A stretch of DNA of 64,000 nt, taken from Flavobacterium ustbae. Lineage in GTDB: Bacteria; Bacteroidota; Bacteroidia; Flavobacteriales; Flavobacteriaceae. The notes under the pieces are model-generated. The model had not been told where the DNA came from and made no database searches. It was given only the letters and a program-made list of their open reading frames with translations. The translations under genes were made by a program, and so were the position numbers. This document shows positions 43,401 through 52,585 of the stretch, piece after piece (positions within the stretch are counted from its first letter, which is position 1; each line of letters begins with the position of its first letter). The DNA lies in NCBI RefSeq assembly GCF_003946915.1, contig NZ_RPOC01000011.1:62001-126000 (forward strand), in the 5' to 3' direction.

Positions 43401-44954
43401 ATGTCACTATACTCTTGGTTCGTATTTTTCTTAGCAGTACAAATTATCCATTTTTTAGGAACTTGGAAATTATATCAAGCGGCTGGAAGAAAAAGCTGGG
43501 AAGCAGCAATTCCGGTTTATAACTCTATCGTATTAATGAAAATTATCGGCCGTCCGACGTGGTGGACCATTTTACTTTTTATTCCGATTATCAACTTAAT
43601 CATGTTTCCTGTTATTTGGGTAGAAACCTTAAGAACATTTGGCAAAAGATCAACTTTAGACACTATTTTAGGTCTTTTTACCTTAGGATTTTATATTTAC
43701 TATGTAAATTATACCCAAAAATTAGAGTATCGTAAAGATCGTAGTCTAACTCCTGAAAACAAAACAGCAGACACAATCAGTTCTTTATTATTTGCCATTA
43801 TAGTAGCAACTTTAGTTCATACCTATGTTGTTCAGCCTTACACAATTCCGACATCATCTTTAGAAAAATCTTTATTAATTGGCGATTTCCTTTTTGTAAG
43901 CAAAATAAATTACGGCCCGAGAGTTCCAATGACAACTGTGGCGTTGCCAATGGTTCACGACTCAATCCCTTTAACCAAAAGCAAGTCGTACTTAAGCTGG
44001 CCACAATTACCATATTTGAGACTTCCAGCTATACAGAAAATAAAACGATGCGATATTGTTGTATTTAACTGGCCTGTCGATACGGTTCATTATTTCTTTG
44101 AACCTAAAGGAAGACCAGGCGTTATTAAACCGATCGACAAAAAGTCAAACTACGTAAAAAGATGTGTTGGTATTCCTGGAGACAGCTTATCTATTAAAGA
44201 TGGATATGTTTTCATTAACGGAAAAAAATTAGTTTTACCTGAAAGAGCAAAACCACAATATTCTTACGCTGTGGCATTGGACGGAAAAACTCCTATTGAT
44301 TTTGAAACCATTTTCAAAGAATTAGATATTACAGATCCGGCAGGTTTCAGAACCGAAAAAAGAGATACGCTTTATTTAGGCGCTTTAACAGAAGCCGGAG
44401 CAGAAAGATTCAAAAATACTCCTGGCGTAACAGCTGTGGTACGCAAAATTGATAATCAGGATGACGATAGAATTTTTCCTCATATCAACAAAGGAACTCA
44501 GGACAATCTGGATCCAATTTATATTCCTGAAGCAGGAAAAACGGTTGCTTTGAACAATGTATCGCTTCCTTTTTACAAAGAAATTATCACTAATTACGAA
44601 GGAAACAAATTAGAAATTCAAGGTTCAAAATTTCTTATCAACGGAAAACCGGCAACAACTTATACTTTCAAACAGAACTATTACTGGATGATGGGAGACA
44701 ACCGTCATAATTCTGAAGATAGCCGTTATTGGGGTTATGTTCCAGAAAACCATATCGTAGGAAAACCAGTTTTCATTTGGATGAGCTGGGATACTAACGG
44801 AAAAGGAATTAATAAAATTCGTTGGAACAGAGTATTTACAACTGTAGACGGCGAAGGTCAGCCTCACTCATACTTTAAATATTTCTTGATACTTCTTGCT
44901 ATCTATTTCGTAGGAGATTTTATCTGGAAAAAAAGAAGAGAGAATAAAGCATAA
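43401..44954 (+). CDS. lepB: Signal peptidase I
   Basis: 517 residues, long as is typical for Bacteroidota. N-terminal membrane helices (~5-105) resemble DUF5684. The catalytic domain starts with a membrane anchor (LLFAIIVATLVHTYVVQPYT), then the Ser nucleophile in IPTSSLE (Ser153, with Leu in place of the usual Met), the general-base Lys in YVKRCVGIPGD (about residue 252), and the MGDNRHNSEDSRYWGYVPE box near the C-terminus. It cleaves signal peptides at the outer face of the inner membrane. A last hydrophobic segment lies near 490-505. Confidence 0.95.
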   Translation: MSLYSWFVFFLAVQIIHFLGTWKLYQAAGRKSWEAAIPVYNSIVLMKIIGRPTWWTILLFIPIINLIMFPVIWVETLRTFGKRSTLDTILGLFTLGFYIYYVNYTQKLEYRKDRSLTPENKTADTISSLLFAIIVATLVHTYVVQPYTIPTSSLEKSLLIGDFLFVSKINYGPRVPMTTVALPMVHDSIPLTKSKSYLSWPQLPYLRLPAIQKIKRCDIVVFNWPVDTVHYFFEPKGRPGVIKPIDKKSNYVKRCVGIPGDSLSIKDGYVFINGKKLVLPERAKPQYSYAVALDGKTPIDFETIFKELDITDPAGFRTEKRDTLYLGALTEAGAERFKNTPGVTAVVRKIDNQDDDRIFPHINKGTQDNLDPIYIPEAGKTVALNNVSLPFYKEIITNYEGNKLEIQGSKFLINGKPATTYTFKQNYYWMMGDNRHNSEDSRYWGYVPENHIVGKPVFIWMSWDTNGKGINKIRWNRVFTTVDGEGQPHSYFKYFLILLAIYFVGDFIWKKRRENKA

Positions 44955-44978
44955 ATAAAAAATAAGTTATTTTTGTAT

Positions 44979-45025
44979 CAGGTTTCAAGTTTCAAGTTCT
45001 ATGTGAATTTGAAACTTGAAACCTG
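44979..45025. repeat. 17-bp perfect hairpin ('gtttcaag' family) between lepB and wbqC
   Basis: caggtttcaagtttcaa at 44979-44995 pairs perfectly with 45009-45025, then TTTTT a few bases on. It could attenuate transcription into wbqC. Related 'gtttcaagtttcaag' words occur near 34337-34350. Confidence 0.75.
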
Positions 45026-45049
45026 AAACTTTTTAAACACAAAATACAC

Positions 45050-45667
45050 ATGAATTCTTTAATACTTCCAACTTATTTCCCATCTATCAGTCATTTTGCT
45101 GTAATCGCACAATCTGACAGCATTACTTTTGAAATGGAAGATAATTTTCAGAAACAGACCAATAGAAACAGAACTTATATCTATAGTCCAAACGGAATTC
45201 AGTTATTAAATATCCCTGTTAAGCATTCTAAAGAAGCGCATCAAAAGACAAAAGACATTTTGATAGAGAATGAATTTGACTGGCAGAAACAGCATTTTAA
45301 ATCGCTTGAAGCAGCATATAGAAGCTCTCCGTTCTTTGAGTACTTTGAAGATGATATCGCTCCTATTTTCGAGAAAAAACACAAGTTTCTAATGGATTTA
45401 AACTTCGAAGTCTTTGATATTGTTACCAAATGTCTCCGAATGAAATTAGAATTTGGAAAAACCATCGAATATTTTCACGAAGTGGCCAATTTTACTGATT
45501 TCAGATATTTGGCAAACGGCAAAAAAGACACCAATTCTTTCGAAAAATATACTCAGGTTTTTGATGATAAACATGGTTTCATCAACAATTTAAGCGTTTT
45601 GGATTTACTTTTTAACGAAGGAAAATTTGCAATGGATTACCTAAAAGACCAAAAGATAACAATCTAA
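45050..45667 (+). CDS. WbqC-family protein
   Basis: 205 residues, cytoplasmic. The WbqC pattern is seen in LPTYFPSISHFAVIAQSDSI, NRTYIYSPNGIQLLNIPVKH, DWQKQHFKSLEAAYRSSPFF and the FFEYFEDDIAPIF block. The family is linked to polysaccharide synthesis in some bacteria, but its reaction is not established. It follows lepB at 95 nt, separated by a strong hairpin, and is the usual last gene of this cluster. Confidence 0.9.
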   Translation: MNSLILPTYFPSISHFAVIAQSDSITFEMEDNFQKQTNRNRTYIYSPNGIQLLNIPVKHSKEAHQKTKDILIENEFDWQKQHFKSLEAAYRSSPFFEYFEDDIAPIFEKKHKFLMDLNFEVFDIVTKCLRMKLEFGKTIEYFHEVANFTDFRYLANGKKDTNSFEKYTQVFDDKHGFINNLSVLDLLFNEGKFAMDYLKDQKITI

Positions 45668-45749
45668 GTCTATTTGGGATAGAAGTAAGACTACTAATTA
45701 ACCGGTAAAGCACGGCAAGTATTGTTATCTAACATATCTTTAAAAACAC

Positions 45750-45791
45750 AAAGTTCGCAAAGCTTCATTAACACAAAGCTTTGCGAACTTT
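45750..45791. repeat. 16-bp perfect inverted repeat ('cgcaaag' family)
   Basis: aaagttcgcaaagctt at 45750-45765 and its inverted copy at 45776-45791 enclose 10 nt, followed by TTCTTTTT. It sits between convergent genes and may serve as a terminator. Confidence 0.7.
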
Positions 45792-45827
45792 TTCTTTTTA
45801 TAGGATCTTTATTTAGAAACCTTTGCT

Positions 45828-45843
45828 CCCGATAGCTATTGGG
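45828..45843. repeat. Palindrome CCCGATAGCTATTGGG, copy 5 (one mismatch)
   Basis: Same element as at 24976, 25359, 28077 and 28192, with the same left flank (ctttgct) as copy 2. Confidence 0.75.
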
Positions 45844-45894
45844 ATTCCGTTAAATGTGGAATTTGGAATTTAAAAATTGGAATTTATCAAAAAT

Positions 45895-46941
45895 TTATTC
45901 CATAGAAAGCCTTGTCATAATCGGATAATGATCTGAGTTTTCAAAATCAGAGAAACTTTCAAATTCTTTAACTTTCATTTTACTGTCAGTAAAAATATAA
46001 TCAATTCTGGCAGGATAATACTTAAACTTATAAGTAGCGCCAAAACCTTCGCCTGCTTCTTCAAAAGCATCTTTCAGTTTTCCTTTTATATTTCTGTATA
46101 CATACGAGAACGGACTGTTATTCATATCTCCACAGATAATTATAGGATATTTACAGTTTTTTATGTGCTCTTTAAAAATCTCTGCCTGTTCTTGCTGTTG
46201 CCTAAAGCCTTTACTGATTCTTGCATAGATACGTTGCGATTTCTTTTGGTTTACTTTATCTATATCATCAGATATTTCGCTTACATCAGGAGAAATTTTA
46301 ATAGATTGCAAGTGCATATTATAGACACGAATGATGTCTTTACCGCGCTTAATATCTGCGTAAACAACATTGTTATCCGATTTTGGAAAAATTATATTCC
46401 CTTCCTCAATAATAGGAAATTTAGAAAAAATCGCCTGTCCTGTTTTTACTTTTTTACCATCAATAAAAATGTAACGGTGCGGATATACTTTTAAATCTAA
46501 ATGTGCAGAATTTGAATATTCTTGAATACATAAAATATCAGGATCTTTTTCGTCTATAAAGCCTTTAATATTATCAGGAATATCATCGCGGTCCAGCCAT
46601 TTAAAAACATTAAAAAGGCGAACATTATAACTCATTACAGAGAAATCTTTTTCGTCCTTAATGTATTCTTTTGCAGAGAATTTATAAAATTTATTTATAA
46701 ATGTTATTCCGATTAACAAAACCAATCCAGACAAAATAAGGCGTTTTTTGAACTGTATTGCCCAATAGATAAAGAATAAACCGTTGGCCACAAAAAAGGC
46801 TGGCATAAACAAGGTAAGCACCGATAAAAGCGGAAAACTTTTAGGTGCTAAAAAAGGAAGAAGATAGACACTGAATGTAAGCACAGTCAGGACTATATTC
46901 AAAAAGAACATTATTTTATTAAACCAAGATAGGTTTTTCAT
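45895..46941 (-). CDS. Endonuclease/exonuclease/phosphatase-family membrane protein
   Basis: 348 residues. Three N-terminal membrane helices (~8-85) are followed by an EEP domain: FSVMSYNVRLFN, DPDILCIQEYSN (metal Glu), IICGDMNNSPFSYVYRNIKG and SDHYPIMTRLS (catalytic Asp-His). The catalytic domain would face the periplasm or cytoplasm depending on topology. Substrates in the fold range from DNA to phospholipids, so the reaction is unknown. It is the last gene of the mutL-rhomboid-rhomboid-EEP group, 17 nt after the second rhomboid. Confidence 0.9.
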   Translation of the reverse strand: MKNLSWFNKIMFFLNIVLTVLTFSVYLLPFLAPKSFPLLSVLTLFMPAFFVANGLFFIYWAIQFKKRLILSGLVLLIGITFINKFYKFSAKEYIKDEKDFSVMSYNVRLFNVFKWLDRDDIPDNIKGFIDEKDPDILCIQEYSNSAHLDLKVYPHRYIFIDGKKVKTGQAIFSKFPIIEEGNIIFPKSDNNVVYADIKRGKDIIRVYNMHLQSIKISPDVSEISDDIDKVNQKKSQRIYARISKGFRQQQEQAEIFKEHIKNCKYPIIICGDMNNSPFSYVYRNIKGKLKDAFEEAGEGFGATYKFKYYPARIDYIFTDSKMKVKEFESFSDFENSDHYPIMTRLSME

Positions 46942-46958
46942 ATTTTTCTCCTACAAGT

Positions 46959-47822
46959 TTATTTTCCAGCTTTAAATAAAAACTCTTTTTCTTCTTTAGT
47001 TAGACAATCATATCCCGATTGACTGATTTTATCTAAAATTTCATCAATCTGCTGTTGCGTTTTGTCTTTTGTAACAATTCTTGATGCAGTTCTTTCTGTA
47101 GGTTTTTTGTAATTTTTATGAACTTTTGTAAATGGGGTCGTAGGAGATTTTCTAAAAAGATTAGCAAAGAAATCTAAAGTTTTAGAAACAATGACACTTA
47201 AATCTGTACCGTTTTGCAGCAATTTAATATATGTGAAGCCAAATAATGCGCCGGCAAGATGCGAAATATGTCCGCCCATATTTCCAGAACGTAATTGCAC
47301 CAAATCTAAAACTAAAATTACTGCCGTAATATGCCACAGTTTTACGTTTCCAAAAAGAAATAAACGAACATTCATTAATGGAGAATAAGTCGTTGCGGCA
47401 ACTAAGATAGCCATTATAGCTGCTGAAGCTCCAACGATAGAACCGTACATGTTAGAAAAATAAAAACTAAGTGCAAAAACAACTCCGGCAAACAGTGCAC
47501 TTAAAATATAGAGCCCTAAATATTGTTTTTGAGTAAAAAAAGTCAGGAATAAATTGCTGGCAAAATTTAGTACCATCATATTAAATAACAAATGCCAAAA
47601 ATCAAAATGAAAAAAAGCATACGTTAAAAGAGTCCAAGGTTTGAACAAAAAAACCTGAGGATCTGACGACAAAGCCAACCAGTTTGGGTAATCGAACGGA
47701 CCTGTAAAACCAGGCCAGAAAAATAACAGTGAAATAATAAAACAGGCAACATTCCAGTAAATGATGCGCATCGCTATACCGCCCATTCTATACTGTAATT
47801 TTAAATCGTCAAGAATATTCAT
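46959..47822 (-). CDS. Rhomboid-family intramembrane serine protease (with C-terminal helical tail)
   Basis: 287 residues with six or seven membrane helices. Catalytic features are HLLFN (Asn81), the Ser133 in GASAA and His188 in HISHLAG. The C-terminal ~50 residues (VTKDKTQQQIDEILDKISQS, EKEFLFKAG) form the DUF6576-type tail common in Bacteroidota. It cleaves membrane proteins within the bilayer. The Ser motif reads GASAA where GASGA is usual. Cotranscribed with the rhomboid at 47864. Confidence 0.93.
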   Translation of the reverse strand: MNILDDLKLQYRMGGIAMRIIYWNVACFIISLLFFWPGFTGPFDYPNWLALSSDPQVFLFKPWTLLTYAFFHFDFWHLLFNMMVLNFASNLFLTFFTQKQYLGLYILSALFAGVVFALSFYFSNMYGSIVGASAAIMAILVAATTYSPLMNVRLFLFGNVKLWHITAVILVLDLVQLRSGNMGGHISHLAGALFGFTYIKLLQNGTDLSVIVSKTLDFFANLFRKSPTTPFTKVHKNYKKPTERTASRIVTKDKTQQQIDEILDKISQSGYDCLTKEEKEFLFKAGK

Positions 47823-47863
47823 AAAAAACCTCTACTTTAGAATTTGTACTTTAAAGTTAAAAA

Positions 47864-48676
47864 TTAATTCCAACGGTTGTTATTAAACTGATTTTTTTTC
47901 CAGTACAACATCATTAAAAAACCTGCAATTGCTCCACCAACGTGTGCGAAATGTGCAATTCCCGTTCCTCCGCTTCCAAATAAAGAGCTTCCTTTAAATC
48001 CTAAAAATAAGTCAATTGCTAAAATTCCTGGAACAAAATATTTCGCCTTAATCGGAACAGGGATAAACAATAATGCCAATCCTGCGTTTGGAAACATAAA
48101 TGCAAAAGCGGTTAATAAACCATATATTGCCCCAGAAGCACCTAAAACAGGTGACTGCATAATTGAACTAGCCTGCGCTAATGAATTGAATTGTTCCTGC
48201 GTACAATGTGCTTTGTTTAAAATAGAAGCTATTTCGCCCTGAATCATTTTTCCGTTTGCATCAAATAATGAAGAATAATCTGCATTTAAAATCATATGCA
48301 TTTCTGATTTTGACAAATTCAAATCAGATACAGAACTTAAAAGTGACTGAATCTGAAAATAATTTACTCCTGTATGAAGCAATGCCGCTCCTAGTCCGCA
48401 AGAAATATAGAAAAACAAGAACTTTTTCCCGCCCCAAAAATGTTCTAATGCCGAACCAAAACTGTATAAAGCAAACATATTAAATAATATGTGCGCAAAA
48501 TTTGGTAATGGCGCATGCATAAACATATGGGTAATAATTTGCCAAATTCTGAAATGATCACTTTCTGGGTAATAAAGCATCAAAAAGTCATAAGAAACTG
48601 GAACTATTTGAGAACCAATAAAAAATATAATATTAATAATTAGCAGTTGTTTAACCACTGGAGTCATATTCATCAT
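47864..48676 (-). CDS. Rhomboid-family intramembrane serine protease
   Basis: 270 residues. Membrane helices plus HILFNMFALYS (~62-72), Ser181 in LGASGAIYG and His245 in AHFAHVGGAIAG give a complete catalytic dyad. A soluble loop of ~65 residues (~110-175) between helices is larger than usual. Its first four bases overlap the end of mutL (ATGA), so translation is probably coupled. Confidence 0.94.
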   Translation of the reverse strand: MMNMTPVVKQLLIINIIFFIGSQIVPVSYDFLMLYYPESDHFRIWQIITHMFMHAPLPNFAHILFNMFALYSFGSALEHFWGGKKFLFFYISCGLGAALLHTGVNYFQIQSLLSSVSDLNLSKSEMHMILNADYSSLFDANGKMIQGEIASILNKAHCTQEQFNSLAQASSIMQSPVLGASGAIYGLLTAFAFMFPNAGLALLFIPVPIKAKYFVPGILAIDLFLGFKGSSLFGSGGTGIAHFAHVGGAIAGFLMMLYWKKNQFNNNRWN

Positions 48677-50613
48677 AAAGCAAACTTTTTATCTATATCT
48701 TCCACACGCATGGTGATGAAAGTAGGTTTCTGAAAAGGTGAAATATTTGGATCTTTACAAGCAAACAAACCGTTTACTAAATTATCTTGTTCTTTTTCGG
48801 TTAAATAAGATCCTGTTTTAACCGCTAAACTTTTGGCCATTGACTTAGCAATGGTATCATTCTGACTATAACTGTTTGCAGGAATTCCGTCTTGCAAATC
48901 ACTCAACAATTGTTCTATTACCTGCGAAACTTCGCTTTCTGTAATATTTACTGGGATTCCAGAAATAACGACATGATCGGTTTGCGCGTTGTCAAACACA
49001 AATCCGGTTGTTTCTAACGAAGGTTTCAATTCCTCAATCAATTTCATTTCGCTTGACGAATAAAACAAATCTAAAGGAAACAGCAATTGCTGGCTAGAAG
49101 CTTGATTTACCGTCATATTAAGTAAAAATTGTTCATACAAAATACGCTGATGCGCTCGCTGCTGATCAACAATTATCATTCCTGATTTTATTGGCGAAAC
49201 AATATATTTTTTATGAATCTGATACGTTTTATGTGTTGCTTGTTCTACTTCATCATCATTAAATAAAGAAGAGGTCACTTCTTCGTTTTCAAATGTAAAC
49301 GGAGAACTTTCTATACTTTCTGGATTTTCGACATCTAAACCAACATACAAACTTTCCCAACTTGCGGTTGGTTCTACTTTTCGTGAATATCCTGCATACG
49401 ATGATCTAGAAGAAGAAGATCCTGATGAAGACGAAAATGATGAACCTGAACTATATCCTGTCGATCCCGAAGCTGCTTTGCTATAATGCTGATTCGTTTT
49501 ATCATCTGTAAAAGGATTAAAAGTTCCATCTACCTGGATAGTGGGCACTTCTGCCTCTACATCTTTGTAATGATAGGGTGTATCTAAATTGGCATCTCTG
49601 TCAAAATCTAAAACCGGCGCCACATTAAACTGCCCCAAACTATGTTTGATAGATGCTCTTAAAATGGCATACAACGCTTGTTCATCATCAAATTTAATTT
49701 CCGTTTTTGTCGGATGTATGTTGATATCGATTGTGTTAGGCGGCACTTGCAGATATAAAAAGTAACTAGGCTGACAGCCATCTTTCAACAGTCCGTCATA
49801 GGCAGCCATAACAGCATGATGCAGGTAGCCACTTTTTATAAAGCGATCATTAACAAAAAAGAATTGTTCTCCTCTATTTTTCTTTGCAAATTCAGGTTTA
49901 CAAACAAATCCTTGAATGCTGATTATATCGGTATCTTCGTTTACCGGCACCAGCTTTTCATTGGTTTTTCCTGACATGATTCCGACAATTCTCTGACGGT
50001 ATCCTGCAGCAGGAAGATTATATAATTCGCTTCCGTTATGGTAAAAACTAAAATGAATATTAGGATGCGCCAACGCTACACGCTGAAACTCATCCATAAC
50101 ATGACGAAATTCGACGGTATCAGACTTTAAGAAATTTCGGCGAGCGGGAATATTAAAAAATAAGTTTTTAACCGCAAACGAAGTCCCTTTTGGCAAAACG
50201 GCTACTTCTTGCGAAACAAATTTACTGCCTTCGATAATAATATGGGTTCCAAGTTCGTCTTGATCTTGTTTGGTTTTCATTTCCATATGCGCAATCGCGG
50301 CGATAGAAGCCAAAGCTTCACCACGAAAACCTTTTGTTCCAAGAGAAAACAAATCTTCGGCCTGACGAATTTTTGAAGTCGCATGACGCGCAAAACACAA
50401 ACGCGCATCTGTTACTGTCATTCCTACGCCATTATCGATAACTTGCACTAATGATTTACCAGCGTCTTTTATAATTAATTTAATATCAGTTGCTTTAGCA
50501 TCAACAGCATTTTCTAACAATTCTTTTACAACTGAAGCTGGTCTTTGAACCACCTCTCCAGCAGCAATTTGGTTAGCAACGTGATCAGGAAGCAATTGAA
50601 TAATACTCGACAT
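48673..50613 (-). CDS. mutL: DNA mismatch repair protein MutL
   Basis: 646 residues. The GHKL ATPase is intact: IAAGEVVQRPASVVKELLEN, DNGVGM and GTKGFRGEALASIAAIAHM; the transducer has INIHPTKTEIKFDDE. A Ser/Gly-rich linker lies near 400-425. In the C-terminal domain the metal-binding endonuclease motif DQHA(x)2E is replaced by DQQRAHQ (near 478), and no CPHGRP-like motif is seen (SPFQKPTF instead), so nicking activity looks absent. It coordinates repair after MutS. First gene of the mutL-rhomboid group, with a -7 box at 50665. Confidence 0.96.
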   Translation of the reverse strand: MSSIIQLLPDHVANQIAAGEVVQRPASVVKELLENAVDAKATDIKLIIKDAGKSLVQVIDNGVGMTVTDARLCFARHATSKIRQAEDLFSLGTKGFRGEALASIAAIAHMEMKTKQDQDELGTHIIIEGSKFVSQEVAVLPKGTSFAVKNLFFNIPARRNFLKSDTVEFRHVMDEFQRVALAHPNIHFSFYHNGSELYNLPAAGYRQRIVGIMSGKTNEKLVPVNEDTDIISIQGFVCKPEFAKKNRGEQFFFVNDRFIKSGYLHHAVMAAYDGLLKDGCQPSYFLYLQVPPNTIDINIHPTKTEIKFDDEQALYAILRASIKHSLGQFNVAPVLDFDRDANLDTPYHYKDVEAEVPTIQVDGTFNPFTDDKTNQHYSKAASGSTGYSSGSSFSSSSGSSSSRSSYAGYSRKVEPTASWESLYVGLDVENPESIESSPFTFENEEVTSSLFNDDEVEQATHKTYQIHKKYIVSPIKSGMIIVDQQRAHQRILYEQFLLNMTVNQASSQQLLFPLDLFYSSSEMKLIEELKPSLETTGFVFDNAQTDHVVISGIPVNITESEVSQVIEQLLSDLQDGIPANSYSQNDTIAKSMAKSLAVKTGSYLTEKEQDNLVNGLFACKDPNISPFQKPTFITMRVEDIDKKFAL

Positions 50614-50664
50614 TAAGCAAAAATAATTTTAAAGTTTAGATTCGGTTTTATAAACCAAGAAATA

Positions 50665-50672
50665 CAAATTTA
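50665..50672 (-). promoter_or_regulatory. Candidate -7 promoter box of mutL
   Basis: Minus-strand TAAATTTG, 51 nt upstream of the start codon. A second match (TATTTTTG, 50620-50627) is too close to the start codon to be preferred. Confidence 0.4.
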
Positions 50673-50721
50673 GTGAATTTTGATTGGCTTTCAGAATAAG
50701 AACAATGATAAAAAAAACAAA

Positions 50722-50755
50722 AAAACCTATACCGTTATTACACAGTATAGGTTTT
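50722..50755 (-). terminator. Terminator of ribH
   Basis: aaaacctatac pairs with gtataggtttt around a 12-nt loop. On the minus strand it is followed by a long T-run, 23 nt after the ribH stop. Confidence 0.85.
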
Positions 50756-50778
50756 AATCTTATTAAAGCAAATGTGTC

Positions 50779-51351
50779 TTATTCGTTTTCTATTTTTCTT
50801 GGAGAATCTTCAATTTGAAGCGCACCTGAAGCCAACAATGGCTGATTATAAACGTGAGCTATTGAAGCTTGCTGACGAATGTAGGCCATTTTGATTGCTG
50901 CAATTGCTGCTTCAGTTCCTTTGTTTCCATGAACTCCTCCGCTTCTATCAATTGACTGTTGCATATTATTATCTGTCAATACGCAGAAAATAACAGGAAT
51001 ATCAGTTTGAACATTTAAGTCTTTAATTCCTTGTGTTACGCCTTCGCAAACAAAATCGAAGTGTTTTGTTTCTCCTTGAATCACACATCCAATTACAATA
51101 ACAGCATCAACGTTTTGTGTCTGAAGCATTTTTTTAGCTCCGTAGATTAATTCAAAACTTCCTGGAACATTCCATCGGATAATTTGCTGTGCAGGAACAT
51201 CACAATCAATTAAAGCGTCAAAAGCGCCATTATAAAGTCCTTCTGTTATAGTATCATTCCATTCAGAAACAACAATCCCAAACCGAAAGTCTTTCGCGTT
51301 TGGGATTGTGTTTTTATCGTATTCTGATAGATTTTTATTTTCAGTAGCCAT
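50779..51351 (-). CDS. ribH: 6,7-dimethyl-8-ribityllumazine synthase
   Basis: 190 residues. FRFGIVVSEWNDTITEGLYN, the substrate-binding VPGSFELIYGAKKM, VIVIGCVIQGETKHFDFVCE, and the RSGGVHGNKGTEAAIAAIKM helix identify lumazine synthase. It condenses a ribitylamino-uracil with a dihydroxybutanone phosphate in the last-but-one step of riboflavin synthesis, as a pentamer or 60-mer. It lies 83 nt after the TPR-protein gene and probably shares its transcript. Confidence 0.97.
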   Translation of the reverse strand: MATENKNLSEYDKNTIPNAKDFRFGIVVSEWNDTITEGLYNGAFDALIDCDVPAQQIIRWNVPGSFELIYGAKKMLQTQNVDAVIVIGCVIQGETKHFDFVCEGVTQGIKDLNVQTDIPVIFCVLTDNNMQQSIDRSGGVHGNKGTEAAIAAIKMAYIRQQASIAHVYNQPLLASGALQIEDSPRKIENE

Positions 51352-51434
51352 CTGTCTATTTTAGATTTTAGATATTAAATTTCAGATTGCTAAAATACGA
51401 ATCTAAAATCTAAAATCTTAACTCTACAATAATA

Positions 51435-52214
51435 TTATTGTGCTAATCCAATCAAAGCATCAACTTGTCCTGCTTCTGGAGTACTGTCGTAATTATCTTT
51501 AATGTCATTAAAGTATTTTAACGCATCTTCTTTTTGCCCTAAAGCTAAAGCAGTTTTTCCTGCTTTTAATAAGAAACGAGGCGTTGTAAAATCGTTTTTG
51601 TTAGACTCAGCAGCTTTTACATAAAAATCTAAAGCTTCTTTTTGCTGATTTTTTTGAGAATAAGCATCTCCTGTAGCACCTTTTGCTAAAGCAGTTAAGA
51701 CTACGTCTTCCGATTTGAATTCACCTAAATATTTAATTGCCTCATCAAATTTACCTGTATTTAGGTAAGCAATACCAGCATAGTAATTTGCTAAATTTCC
51801 TGCATCTGTTCCAGAATATTCGTCAGCGATTTTGATAAATCCGAATTTACCTTCTGAACCGTTCAATGATAATTTGAATAATGAATCACTAGAAACACCG
51901 TTTACCGCTTTTTCAAAATTTTGTTGAGCAACAAACATTTCACTTGCAGCCTCTTCTTGTTTAGGAGTTGCAATAAATTTTTGGTAAGCCAAATATCCAA
52001 TTGTAGCAACTGCAATACCAGCAACTAAACCAATAATGATTTTTTGATTTTTAGCCACCCAATCCTCAGTTTTTGAAGCTGTTTCATCTAATTTTGAGAA
52101 AACTCCAGCTGTTGTGCTGTCTTTTTCATCAATAATTACTTGTTGCTCTTCAGTAACCTCTTTAACTTCCTTTTCTTTTGGTGTCTTATATCCTCTTTTA
52201 TTGTAAGTTGCCAT
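51435..52214 (-). CDS. Membrane-anchored tetratricopeptide-repeat protein
   Basis: 259 residues. A charged N-terminus (~1-58), one membrane helix (QKIIIGLVAGIAVATIGYLA, ~59-79), then TPR units (YYAGIAYLNTGKFDEAIKYL, GDAYSQKNQQKEALDFYVKA, LKAGKTALALGQKEDALKYF). The layout is like YfgM/DUF2133-type periplasmic chaperone proteins, but the family cannot be fixed. Co-transcribed with ribH in this window. Confidence 0.88.
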   Translation of the reverse strand: MATYNKRGYKTPKEKEVKEVTEEQQVIIDEKDSTTAGVFSKLDETASKTEDWVAKNQKIIIGLVAGIAVATIGYLAYQKFIATPKQEEAASEMFVAQQNFEKAVNGVSSDSLFKLSLNGSEGKFGFIKIADEYSGTDAGNLANYYAGIAYLNTGKFDEAIKYLGEFKSEDVVLTALAKGATGDAYSQKNQQKEALDFYVKAAESNKNDFTTPRFLLKAGKTALALGQKEDALKYFNDIKDNYDSTPEAGQVDALIGLAQ

Positions 52215-52585
52215 TTAAAATTTATTTAGTGAACGGCAAAAATAAAATTTTTATTGAAATTGACGTAAAAAATTTCAATTTTATCACTATTTTAAAATAA
52301 ATATTTTAAATCCTCTTCTCTACTTTCGCGGAAGCGGTAAAATAAATTAGTCTAAGAAAGCGCTAAAGCCAATTATATCGATAATTTTCGGTAATTTGCA
52401 GCCTAAATTCGAATCTAATTTTTGAAAGCGAAATAAATATATTTTAGCCACAGATTTTTAAGATTCACACAGATTAAATAAAAACAGCATAAAAATCTTT
52501 TTAGTCATTTTAATCTGTGGCAGATAAAATGCTGCGAATTGTTCAAAAAACACAAAACTTTATTTTTTGCGGAGTCTTCTAAAAA
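52215..52585. other. Gap between divergent TPR and recF genes
   Basis: Holds the TPR promoter box (52237-52244) and a 'cacagatt' inverted repeat (gccacagatt 52447-52456 with aatctgtggc 52512-52521, inside which cacacagattaaa and aaaaatctt words recur). No gene is seen, and no clear recF promoter. Confidence 0.6.
52237..52244 (-). promoter_or_regulatory. -7 promoter box of the TPR-ribH unit
   Basis: Minus-strand TATTTTTG, 23 nt before the start codon. Confidence 0.45.
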
